NCBI GenBank assembly: GCA_031549185.1
Contig: JAVBQG010000002.1
Span: forward strand, 1-64,000
Reading direction: 5' to 3'
Source of the DNA: JAVBQG01 sp031549185
GTDB lineage: Bacteria; Synergistota; Synergistia; Synergistales; Synergistaceae
Length of the DNA: 64,000 nt
Made by a program: the position numbers and the translations under genes. Positions within the stretch are counted from its first letter, which is position 1. The number at the start of each line of letters is the position of its first letter. Below are positions 1 through 7,380 of this stretch, piece after piece. The notes beneath the pieces were generated by a model. It was not told the origin of the DNA. It made no database searches and was given only the letters and a program-made list of their open reading frames with translations.

Positions 1-798
1 TGCGCCGAGGGGCACGACGTCATCAAGGCGGCGGGCAACATGGCCTATCCGATGGGCCTGCGCACGGAGCGCCTCGCCGAGGAGGTCCTGTCGATCGCCC
101 GCCAGCTCGGGTTGCCCTTCGAGGTCGTGGCCGGCTGGGGATGCGATCCGCGCACGATGATCGGCGCGGGCGCCGCTGCCGGCGTGCCGGTGCTGGTGAC
201 GCTGCCGCAGATCGTGGGTGGGGGGCACGTCGGGCTCTCGATCGGCGACAGCATTTCGATCTCCCAGCGCTCGGCGCGCATCGCGCAGATGCTGGGCGAC
301 TCGGGGATGATCGTCGAGTCGGCCGTGGCGCTGACGCAGGAGATTCACGACGGGCCCTTCGAGACCTACACGGGACACGGCATTTGGTCGTGGTGGCAGG
401 GGATGCCGGTCTACAGCCTGCGCGAAAAGACGCTCGCGCGCATCGATATGGACGAAAATCTGCGCCGCGCGCAGGATCTGCAGAAGGACAGCGCGATGAT
501 CCAGGAGGCGATCGAGAAGGGCCTGCCGAAGACGAAGATCTCGAAGATCCCCTTTCGCATGGAGATGTCCGCGTTTACGCGGCTGGAAAAGAGCCTGCCG
601 ATCATCGGCGACATCGGCGAGGTATGGCCGGTGATCGCCAGCCGCGTGGCGGGCGAGCTCGGCGTGAAACTCGACTTCATGAGCTACAAGCAGGAGACGG
701 AGGAAGGGAAGTGCATACGCGAGTGGATCGTGGAGAACGTGCGTTTCCTCGACAGAGACCTGATGATGGAGCGAGCGAGGGAGTGGCGTCTGAAATGA
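1..798 (+). CDS. Conserved protein of unknown function, 5' end outside window
   Basis: The reading frame is open from base 1, so the true start lies upstream; 265 residues are visible. I do not recognise the family. Visible features are a Gly/Ala-rich stretch (MIGAGAAAGVPVLVTLPQ), a GGGHVGLSIGDSISIS segment, a QEIHDGPFETYTGHG segment and a helical C-terminal half with many charged residues. There is no signal peptide or membrane segment in the visible part, so a soluble enzyme is plausible. Its stop overlaps the kdsB start by four bases (ATGA), so the two are co-translated, and an envelope-related role is inferred only from that coupling. Confidence 0.8.
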   Translation, partial: CAEGHDVIKAAGNMAYPMGLRTERLAEEVLSIARQLGLPFEVVAGWGCDPRTMIGAGAAAGVPVLVTLPQIVGGGHVGLSIGDSISISQRSARIAQMLGDSGMIVESAVALTQEIHDGPFETYTGHGIWSWWQGMPVYSLREKTLARIDMDENLRRAQDLQKDSAMIQEAIEKGLPKTKISKIPFRMEMSAFTRLEKSLPIIGDIGEVWPVIASRVAGELGVKLDFMSYKQETEEGKCIREWIVENVRFLDRDLMMERAREWRLK

Positions 799-1544
799 GC
801 GGGGGGGCAGGTAAGAGAGTGTTGGCTGTGATCCCCTGCCGGTACGACGCGACGCGTCTGCCGGGCAAACCGCTGGCGGACATCCACGGCAAGCCGATGA
901 TCCGGCACGTCTACGAGCAGGCTTCCCGCGCGGAGAAGATCGACGACGTGATCATCGCGACGGACGACCAGCGGATCGTCGACGCCGTGCAGGCCTTCGG
1001 CGGGCGCGTGGAGCTGACCTCGAAGGAGCACGCGAACGGCACCAGTCGCGTCGCGGAGGTCGCCGCCCGGAGCGATTGCGATTACGTCCTGAACATTCAG
1101 GGCGACGAACCCCTGCTCGACCCGCGCTCGCTCGACGAGTTGATCGACGGGCTCGTGCGGGACGGCGTGAAATCCGCCACACTCTGCTGTGCGGTGGACG
1201 ACGAGGCGTCGCTTGCCTCGCCCGCCGTGGTGAAGGTCGCGCGCAACCTGGCGGGAGACGCGCTCTACTTCAGCCGCTCGCAGATCCCCTTCGTGCGCAA
1301 TGCGACGGGAATCAAAATATACGCGCACATCGGCATCTACGGCTTCGAGAAAAATTTCCTGGCGACCGTCTCGCGCCTTGCGCAGACGCCGCTGGCGGAG
1401 ACGGAGTCGCTCGAACAGTTGAAGATCCTCGAGAACGGATACGCCATGCGCGTCATCGAGACGAACTACCCGCCCAGAGGGCCGAGCGTGGACACGCTGG
1501 AGGATCTGGCGAGGGTCATAGAGATTCTGGCGGGAATGGTATAA
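795..1544 (+). CDS. kdsB: 3-deoxy-manno-octulosonate cytidylyltransferase (CMP-Kdo synthetase)
   Basis: Activates Kdo with CTP to CMP-Kdo for the inner core of lipopolysaccharide; cytosolic. The 249-residue length is normal for KdsB. The N-terminal nucleotide-binding motif reads VIPCRYDATRLPGKPL (usually IPAR..S.RLPGKPL), followed by IATDD and the metal-binding NIQGDEPL. The SLEQL and RGPSVDT segments near the C-terminus are also typical. The start at 795 is chosen because the ATG overlaps the upstream stop (ATGA) and places the sugar-nucleotide motif close to the N-terminus. Its presence implies a Gram-negative envelope. Co-transcribed with the gene before it and probably the ELM1-like gene 48 bases downstream. 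Confidence 0.93.
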   Translation: MSGGAGKRVLAVIPCRYDATRLPGKPLADIHGKPMIRHVYEQASRAEKIDDVIIATDDQRIVDAVQAFGGRVELTSKEHANGTSRVAEVAARSDCDYVLNIQGDEPLLDPRSLDELIDGLVRDGVKSATLCCAVDDEASLASPAVVKVARNLAGDALYFSRSQIPFVRNATGIKIYAHIGIYGFEKNFLATVSRLAQTPLAETESLEQLKILENGYAMRVIETNYPPRGPSVDTLEDLARVIEILAGMV

Positions 1545-1592
1545 TCGGGTTATTACGAAAAACGTGGGTTCTGGCGGGAGCGTGGGCACGCG

Positions 1593-2909
1593 ATGACTGA
1601 TATGGGCATGATGGAAAAGATCGACCGGATGCAGAAGGACGGCAAGATCGAGTGGCCGGAGACGAAGGTCCGCTTCCCGTGGACGAAGGACACGCCGATC
1701 CCCAACCTGAAGGCCGTGGTGATCCTCACGGAGGGGGTGCGCGGCCACCTCAACCAGAGCCGCGCCGTGGCGCAGTGGCTGGTGCGCCGTACGGGCGCGG
1801 AGATTCTCGAGCTCGAAGTGCCGATTCCGACGGGTGTGCGCCGCAGTACGCTGCGGGCCGCCGCCGCGCGCCTATTGGAGGGCAATCGCCGCAAGGCGCG
1901 CGATTGGCTCGCGCTCGCCGAGGGTGAGGGCGTCATCCGGACGCTCGGCCCGTGGCTGATGGTTCGCGATATCCGCGAGGGAGAGCCGCAGTCGCTCGTC
2001 CTGCTCTCCGCCGGCACACTGCCCGCCTTTTACAACGTCGCGCTGGGCTATATCTGGCGCTGCACCTGCGTCGCGATCATGACGCCCTCCGTGATCGGCA
2101 CGGAGCCGTTCGACTTCGCGATCGTGCCCGAGCACGACTATCCGAAGGATGTCTCGAACGTCCTGACCACGATCGGCGCGCCGAACCTGATCGTGCGAGA
2201 GGAGCTGGGGACGCCCGCCGAGACGCTGATGGCGGAGTTCCCTCCGCAGGGCGGGCGGCGCTGGGGCATCCTGATCGGCGGCGACGACAAGAACTACCGC
2301 GTCACGCCCGAGTGGGTGCAGAAGCAGCTCGGCAAGATCTTCCACGAAGCCGAGCGCAGCGACGTCGATCTATACATCACCACGTCCCGGCGCACGTCGC
2401 GAGAGGCGGAGGCGGTCATCAAACGTCTCTCGTCCAACTGCCCCAACGTCCGCTTTCTCCTCCTGGCCTCCGAAGATCCCTTCAACCCCGTGCCCTCCAT
2501 GCTGGGCGCGTGCGATGAAATTTTCACGACCGACGACTCGGTGAACATGGTCTCCGAGGCGGCGACCGCGGGACACCGGGTCGTGTTGATGCGCGTCCCC
2601 CGCGCGGGCTTCGTGAAGCCGCGCCTGCAGGTGAGCACGGCGATGCTCGTGCGTGCGGGGCTCCTGCCCAGGCGTGCGCTGTGGGGGATTCCGCGTTTCG
2701 ATCAGACGTTCCGGAGCTTCGAGAAGATGGGGCTGCTGGTGGAGTTCCGGCAGTGGATGAAGGAGCGCCGACGCGACGATTATTCTCCCTTCGCCCCGCT
2801 CGACGAGACCGCCGAGATCGATCCCGACGGCTTCAACGAAGCCCGCCGCGCCGCCGACTGGATCCTGGAGAACCTGGGCGACGTGGTGCACCCGAGAGAG
2901 GACGAATAG
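1593..2909 (+). CDS. ELM1/GtrOC1-like putative glycosyltransferase
   Basis: A 438-residue soluble protein resembling the family named after mitochondrial fission protein ELM1 (DUF1022), whose bacterial members are usually annotated as nucleotide-diphospho-sugar transferases in LPS loci. Family-like features are the early VVILTEGVRGHLNQSRAVAQWL segment that resembles a glycosyltransferase B N-terminal Rossmann start, the central GILIGGDDKNYRVT motif, and TTDDSVNMVSEAA in the C-terminal donor-binding half. It follows kdsB in the same direction, which fits an envelope polysaccharide role; the exact sugar is unknown. The final 13 bases including the stop (AGAGGACGAATAG) are repeated at 4869-4881, flanking the next two genes. 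Confidence 0.75.
   Translation: MTDMGMMEKIDRMQKDGKIEWPETKVRFPWTKDTPIPNLKAVVILTEGVRGHLNQSRAVAQWLVRRTGAEILELEVPIPTGVRRSTLRAAAARLLEGNRRKARDWLALAEGEGVIRTLGPWLMVRDIREGEPQSLVLLSAGTLPAFYNVALGYIWRCTCVAIMTPSVIGTEPFDFAIVPEHDYPKDVSNVLTTIGAPNLIVREELGTPAETLMAEFPPQGGRRWGILIGGDDKNYRVTPEWVQKQLGKIFHEAERSDVDLYITTSRRTSREAEAVIKRLSSNCPNVRFLLLASEDPFNPVPSMLGACDEIFTTDDSVNMVSEAATAGHRVVLMRVPRAGFVKPRLQVSTAMLVRAGLLPRRALWGIPRFDQTFRSFEKMGLLVEFRQWMKERRRDDYSPFAPLDETAEIDPDGFNEARRAADWILENLGDVVHPREDE
2897..2909 (+). repeat. Left copy of 13-bp direct repeat flanking the ATPase/DUF4276 cassette
   Basis: AGAGGACGAATAG at 2897-2909 forms the last codons and stop of the ELM1-like gene. The identical 13-mer occurs at 4869-4881, directly before the ATG at 4882. 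Everything between them is the two-gene cassette. Confidence 0.8.
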
Positions 2910-2922
2910 GAGGAGGCATGAT

Positions 2923-4194
2923 ATGGCGTTAATGGAGGGGTTTCGCGTAAAAAACTATCGTGCCCTTCGCGATGTTACGATCGGCAGGGTTACGCACATA
3001 GACAAAGCAAAAGCACTGACGCCCTTGACGGCAGTGATCGGTAAGAATGGAGCGGGCAAAAGTACGCTGTTCGACGCATTCGGTTTTCTGTCGGATTGCC
3101 TGGCCAGTGATGTGGAGAGCGCGTGTGATATGCGGGGGCGCGGCGGTTTCGATCGCCTCCGATCAATGGGTGAGCGAGACGCTATCGGTTTCGAGGTATA
3201 CTACCGCGAGGCATCCGGAGAACGCCCTATTACATATCATCTGGATATCGACCTCGATGAGAACAACAGGCCTTATGTCGCGAAAGAAATTCTGTTGCAG
3301 AGACGTAAAAAGCAGAAATACGGCAAGCCGTATCCTTTTCTACGGTTGGAGAATGGTCGTGGGGTGGCATGGGCAGGCAGAGAAGGTTTCAGTAGTTTTG
3401 AAGCTGGCAATATGGAGGAGAGAAGCATCGCATCGGACGAAGAGGATCCTGCCAGTGTCAAAATAGGACTCACTGACAAGCGTAAACTTGGCATTGAGAC
3501 GCTTGGAACTTTGGCGGATCACCCCCGGATCGGTTCCTTTCGCGAATTTCTCAAAGGCTGGTATCTCTCGTATTTTACGCCGGACGCGGCACGAAATCTC
3601 TCTGCTACAGGGCCGCAGAAACACCTCAACATGCACGGAGACAACATTGGTAACGTGGTGCAATACCTAGAGCGAGAACATCCGACTCGACTCGGCGAGA
3701 TTCTTGAACGCATTGCGGGGAAGATACCGGGTATCTCTGATATTTGCACACACGTAACGGAAGATAAGCGCGTGTTGCTCCGTTTTGACGACGGCGCGTT
3801 TAGGGACCCACTGTACGCGCAGCAGATGTCGGATGGAACCCTGAAAATCTTTGCCTATCTTCTGATGTTAGAGGATCCTTCTCCACCGCCGTTTATCTGC
3901 ATTGAGGAACCCGAGAACGGTCTTTATCATAAGCTTCTGGAAATACTCGCCAAGGAGTTCCGTGACTATACTGCCAAAAATGCGTCGCGAAAAAACGCAT
4001 CGCAGTTTTTTGTCACGACGCACCAACCGTATTTCGTTAATGCCCTTGGCCCCGAAGAGGTTTGGGTGTTGGAAAAGGGCGAAGACGGTTTTTCGACGAT
4101 TCACCGCGCCTCTGATTTCCCTGTCGTGAGCGAAATGGTGGGGGAAGGACTTCCTCTGGGGGATCTCTGGTATAGTGACTATCTGGATAAATGA
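2923..4194 (+). CDS. AAA family (AAA_21/OLD-like) ATPase of a two-gene cassette
   Basis: A 423-residue ABC/SMC-type ATPase. Walker A is GKNGAGKS at residues 40-47, preceded by the family-typical FRVKNYRALRDVTI. A signature-like QMSDGTLKIFAYLLML lies near residue 300, Walker B FICIEEPENGLYH near 325, and the H-loop FFVTTHQPYFVN near 363. RBS AGGAGGAGG precedes the ATG. The stop overlaps the next start (ATGA), so the pair is one unit. Single-protein or two-gene systems of such ATPases with a TOPRIM-like partner (OLD, Gabija, PARIS) are anti-phage systems; a defence role here is inference. Base composition is visibly less GC-rich than kdsB or the kdp genes, which suggests transfer. Confidence 0.85.
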   Translation: MALMEGFRVKNYRALRDVTIGRVTHIDKAKALTPLTAVIGKNGAGKSTLFDAFGFLSDCLASDVESACDMRGRGGFDRLRSMGERDAIGFEVYYREASGERPITYHLDIDLDENNRPYVAKEILLQRRKKQKYGKPYPFLRLENGRGVAWAGREGFSSFEAGNMEERSIASDEEDPASVKIGLTDKRKLGIETLGTLADHPRIGSFREFLKGWYLSYFTPDAARNLSATGPQKHLNMHGDNIGNVVQYLEREHPTRLGEILERIAGKIPGISDICTHVTEDKRVLLRFDDGAFRDPLYAQQMSDGTLKIFAYLLMLEDPSPPPFICIEEPENGLYHKLLEILAKEFRDYTAKNASRKNASQFFVTTHQPYFVNALGPEEVWVLEKGEDGFSTIHRASDFPVVSEMVGEGLPLGDLWYSDYLDK

Positions 4195-4847
4195 GAGCCA
4201 TGCATATTGAATTTTTAGTAGAAGACAGTTCAGGAAAAGCACTTCTCGATATTATTTTACCCAAAATTCTGGGCAAACACGGAGAACCTCACACGTGGAG
4301 AATCATCAGTTACAAAGGTATTGGGAAAATCCCCAGGAATTTGCATTCGATTGCGGAGGCAAAAAGTCGTATTTTGCTCGATCGTCTCCCGAGACTCCTG
4401 CAGGGATATGGTAAAGCCGGAGTCGATGCGGTTGTCATAGTTGTGGACAGTGATAGACGTGATTGCGCCGCGTTTTTGAAAGAGCTGGGTCTGTTGCTTG
4501 GACAATGCGACCCTGCCCCCAGGGCCCTTTTCCGATTGGCTATCGAAGAGATAGAAGCGTGGTATTTTGGCGACATAGCGGCGCTTAAGAGTGTTTATCC
4601 CAAAGCGAAACAAAATGTGATACAGTCGTATGTTCAAGATGGCATCTGCGGAACGTGGGAGAGATTGGCTGATGCTGTATTTCCCGGAGGATATGCGGAG
4701 GTAAAGAAAAGAGGCTGGCCTTTGCCTGGAGAATTGAAACATGAATGGGCGAAAAAGATCGGACCGAAACTTGACGTAGAGAACAATCTCTCGCCAAGTT
4801 TTGCGAAGCTGCGCGATGGTATCAGAAGATTGGTGCAGGATTCTTAA
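4191..4847 (+). CDS. DUF4276 family protein, partner of the AAA ATPase
   Basis: 218 residues. The N-terminal HIEFLVEDSSGKALLDIILP, the acidic VVIVVDSDRRD segment and the IEEIEAWYFGD motif are hallmarks of DUF4276, a family with a TOPRIM-like pattern (early Glu, later Asp-x-Asp) and so a possible nuclease. The start overlaps the ATPase stop by four bases; an internal ATG at 4200 is an alternative start. DUF4276 genes are commonly coupled to AAA_21 ATPases, so a joint function (ATPase sensor plus effector) is likely, but no target can be read from the sequence. Composition is lower GC like its partner. Confidence 0.75.
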   Translation: MRAMHIEFLVEDSSGKALLDIILPKILGKHGEPHTWRIISYKGIGKIPRNLHSIAEAKSRILLDRLPRLLQGYGKAGVDAVVIVVDSDRRDCAAFLKELGLLLGQCDPAPRALFRLAIEEIEAWYFGDIAALKSVYPKAKQNVIQSYVQDGICGTWERLADAVFPGGYAEVKKRGWPLPGELKHEWAKKIGPKLDVENNLSPSFAKLRDGIRRLVQDS

Positions 4848-4868
4848 GGTGACATTTGTTTTGAAACA

Positions 4869-4881
4869 AGAGGACGAATAG
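4869..4881 (+). repeat. Right copy of 13-bp direct repeat flanking the ATPase/DUF4276 cassette
   Basis: AGAGGACGAATAG identical to 2897-2909. It abuts the ATG at 4882, so removing one repeat plus the cassette would give an ELM1 stop codon directly followed by the antitoxin start (TAGATG). Confidence 0.8.
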
Positions 4882-5196
4882 ATGCAGAAAGAAAATTTGG
4901 CAGAGAGCAACGACCCCGTACGCGAGGCGTACGTCTATGTTCCGAAGAAGAGGCCGAAAAAACGCGAGAAGAAACCGGCGGGGAAGCACGAGCGCACGCC
5001 GCAGAAGCTCATCTCCCAGATGATCGACAAGTACGTCGACGGCGAGGAGCGGCGCGCGCAGTTTCTGCGCGACGCGGTGCAAGTGCTGGACGAATATCGC
5101 GTGCGCGGATTGCGCGCCACCTCCCGCGAGGTGATCGCGTGGCTGGAGGCGTGGGACGACGAGGACGACTCGGAGGGACCGTCATGCCACAGGTGA
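4882..5196 (+). CDS. Putative antitoxin of a RelE/ParE-type pair
   Basis: 104 residues, very rich in Lys/Arg in the first half (KKRPKKREKKPAGKHERTPQKL), then a helical segment (ISQMIDKYVDGEERRAQFLRDAVQVLDEYRVRGLRATSREVIAWLEAW) that could be the DNA- or toxin-binding part. It overlaps the toxin start by 13 bases, the usual antitoxin-first layout. The family was not recognised directly; the call rests on position and size. Composition returns to the GC-rich background, unlike the cassette just before it. Confidence 0.5.
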   Translation: MQKENLAESNDPVREAYVYVPKKRPKKREKKPAGKHERTPQKLISQMIDKYVDGEERRAQFLRDAVQVLDEYRVRGLRATSREVIAWLEAWDDEDDSEGPSCHR

Positions 5197-5483
5197 TCTT
5201 CACGCCCGACGCCGTCCTCGACCTGGAGATTCTGCGCGAGCTGCTCAAGGAGAGGGAGACGCAGGCCTCGACCCGCGCGGCGAAGATCCTCTCCGCCAAG
5301 ATTACGCAGCTCACCCTCAACGCCGGCCTCGGCCGCCCGGTCGAGTTGCCCGACGGCACGCTCGCGCGCGAACTCGGCATCAACCTCGCCCTTGACGACT
5401 GCACGGTGCTTTACTGCCAGGAGGGCGATACGATCGTGGTGCTGCTGATCAGGCACCGGGACGAGGCGGGGTACGGCCTGTAA
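5184..5483 (+). CDS. RelE/ParE-superfamily toxin
   Basis: 99 residues with the RelE/ParE layout: MPQVIFTPDAVLDLEILREL at the start (strand then two helices), a central GRPVELPDGTLARELGIN loop, and the C-terminal strands CTVLYCQEGDTIVVLLIRHRDEAGY. Proteins of this fold are ribosome-dependent mRNA nucleases or gyrase inhibitors; which applies cannot be told. The ATG at 5184 is chosen because it starts the first strand and overlaps the antitoxin 3' end. Converges on kdpD at 5508. Confidence 0.65.
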   Translation: MPQVIFTPDAVLDLEILRELLKERETQASTRAAKILSAKITQLTLNAGLGRPVELPDGTLARELGINLALDDCTVLYCQEGDTIVVLLIRHRDEAGYGL

Positions 5484-5507
5484 CCGCGCCGAGAAAACGC
5501 AGACGGC

Positions 5508-6647
5508 CTATTTTTCTTCGTCGAAGAGGGGGCTCTCGTTGCTGTCGGTCGCGATGACGATGATATCCACCTTGTGAACCTGCCGCGAGATGCGGTTGAT
5601 GACCGATCCCTTCAGAACCTCCGACCAGCGGCTCTGCCCCGTCTCACCCAGAACCAGCAGGGTTGTGCCCGTCCTGTTGATGTAGCGCGCGATCTCGTCG
5701 GCCGGGTTGTCGCCCTCCAGGTACAGTACGTTTGCGCCCAGTTCCGTCGCCATTTTTTTCGCGGCCTCCCACTGTTCGGCCTCTTTCTTTTCCAGCCGGA
5801 CGCCCGGAGTTCCGACGGTGATGCAGTCGAAAGCGCCCTGCATGCCCCGCGCGAAGCGGTAAGCGCGCCGTATCAGCCTGAGAGCCCTGGGCGTCGGGGT
5901 GACGCAGACGACCACGTGCTCGCGAATCGCCCTATCCTTCTTTTTTCTCTCGCCGACGTAATCCTGCAGCTGTGCGTCGACGCCCTCGGCCATCTGGCGT
6001 AGCGCGAGTTCGCGCAGGGCGACGATGTTCTCCTTGCGGAAGAAGCGCGACAGCGCCTGCGGAATTGTTTCCTCGTGATAGATCTCCCCGCGCATCAGAC
6101 GGTCGATCAGGGCGTCGGCCGTGAGGTCGACGAGCTCGATGTCCTCCGCGCTGGCGAAGATCGCGTCGGGGAGCGTCTCGCGCACGCGAACGCTCGTCAT
6201 TCCCTCTACGGTGTCGTTGAGGCTTTCGAGATGCTGGACGTTGAGTGTGGTGACCACGTCGATGCCGGAGTCGCGCAGCTCTTCGATGTCCTGCCAGCGT
6301 TTTTCGTTCTTCGAGCCGGGGATGTTGGTATGCGCGAGTTCGTCGACGATGACGACCTCCGGGCGCCGTCGCAGGATCGCCCGTACGTCCAGCTCCTGGA
6401 AGCTGGCGCCGCGGTATTCGATGGTCCGCGTGGGGACCTGTTCCAATCCCTCCGCCATCGCGGCGGTCGCCGGGCGTCCGTGCGGTTCGACGAGGCCGAC
6501 CACGATATCCTCGCCGCGCGCGATGCGATCCTTCGCCTCGCTCAGCATCCGGTACGTCTTGCCGACGCCCGGCACCGCGCCGAGAAAAATTTTCAGCTCG
6601 CCGCGCTCCCTGGCTACTTTGGGGCGATGGATCGTCTTCGAGTTCAT
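5508..6647 (-). CDS. kdpD: Short KdpD: N-terminal sensor plus USP domain, no kinase
   Basis: 379 residues equal to the cytoplasmic N-terminal half of KdpD. The KdpD domain carries Walker A GAVPGVGKT (residues 23-31) and Walker B VVIVDELAHTNIPGS; a universal-stress-protein-like domain follows (REHVVVCVTPTPRALRLIRRAYRFA to LLVLGETGQSRW). The protein ends at SNESPLFDEEK, before the four membrane helices and histidine kinase core found in the roughly 890-residue E. coli protein. Those missing parts are encoded separately at 11522-12613 on the other strand. The start overlaps the kdpC stop (ATGA), so it is the last gene of kdpFABC-D. Expected role: sensing K+ or c-di-AMP/ionic status and controlling the separate kinase. 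Confidence 0.9.
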   Translation of the reverse strand: MNSKTIHRPKVARERGELKIFLGAVPGVGKTYRMLSEAKDRIARGEDIVVGLVEPHGRPATAAMAEGLEQVPTRTIEYRGASFQELDVRAILRRRPEVVIVDELAHTNIPGSKNEKRWQDIEELRDSGIDVVTTLNVQHLESLNDTVEGMTSVRVRETLPDAIFASAEDIELVDLTADALIDRLMRGEIYHEETIPQALSRFFRKENIVALRELALRQMAEGVDAQLQDYVGERKKKDRAIREHVVVCVTPTPRALRLIRRAYRFARGMQGAFDCITVGTPGVRLEKKEAEQWEAAKKMATELGANVLYLEGDNPADEIARYINRTGTTLLVLGETGQSRWSEVLKGSVINRISRQVHKVDIIVIATDSNESPLFDEEK

Positions 6648-7228
6648 GACCGCTTTTCGCGTTTCCCGAGATCGTCGAGCGCCATGTTCAATTCGAGCAC
6701 ATTTACGCGCGGCTCTCCCAGGAACCCGAACTGTCTCGGCGTCGTATGTGTCGCCACGAGATTGCGCACGATATCCACGCTCATAGAGCGGGCCTTCGCG
6801 ACGCGGTGGACCTGGCTCTCCGCGTTCGCGGGCGTGATGTCCGGGTCCAGCCCGGAGGCGGACGTCGTCAGGCGGTCGATGGGGATGTCGCCTTTGGCGA
6901 GCTCTTCGTCCCGCGTCAATTTTTCGACCTCCGCGGTGACGCGCGCTTTGAGCGCTCTGTTCGTCGGGCCGAGGTTGCTGCCGCCGCTGTTCGAGGCGTC
7001 ATAGCCGACCGCCGAGGGGCGCGGGTGGAAGTACCCGGGGCCCTCGAACTTCTGGGCGATCAGCGACGAACCCACGACCTCTCCCGCCTCGTCCCGGACC
7101 AGGCTGCCGTTCGCCTGCCGCGAAAACGCGGCCTGCGCGATGCCGGTGATCGCGAACGGGTAAACGACGCCTGTCAGCACGAGCGTCGCGAGAGCCATTT
7201 TGGCGGCGATTTTCAGATGTTTGAGCAT
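6644..7228 (-). CDS. kdpC: Potassium-transporting ATPase subunit C
   Basis: KdpC stabilises the KdpFABC P-type K+ pump. 194 residues from the chosen start MLKHLKIAAKMALATLVLTGVVYPFAI, which gives one N-terminal membrane helix followed by an extracytoplasmic domain with GPGYFHPRPSAVGYD and the SNLGPTNRAL motif diagnostic of KdpC. ATG at 7228 is preferred over an in-frame upstream codon because AAAGGAGAG lies about 12 bases upstream. It lies 152 bases after kdpB, a larger gap than between the other subunits, and overlaps the short kdpD by four bases. Confidence 0.93.
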   Translation of the reverse strand: MLKHLKIAAKMALATLVLTGVVYPFAITGIAQAAFSRQANGSLVRDEAGEVVGSSLIAQKFEGPGYFHPRPSAVGYDASNSGGSNLGPTNRALKARVTAEVEKLTRDEELAKGDIPIDRLTTSASGLDPDITPANAESQVHRVAKARSMSVDIVRNLVATHTTPRQFGFLGEPRVNVLELNMALDDLGKREKRS

Positions 7229-7380
7229 GAGCGCATCTCTCTCCTTTGGGGTGCCCTTCGACTCCACTCAAGGCACGGTGGCTGTCCGCATGTTCTTGAT
7301 CCTCACGGAACCATCTCGATTTTCCTGCTTACGATCGCCGGGTGTGTTACCGCTCCCTGAGCGGAGTCGAAGGGAGCCCC

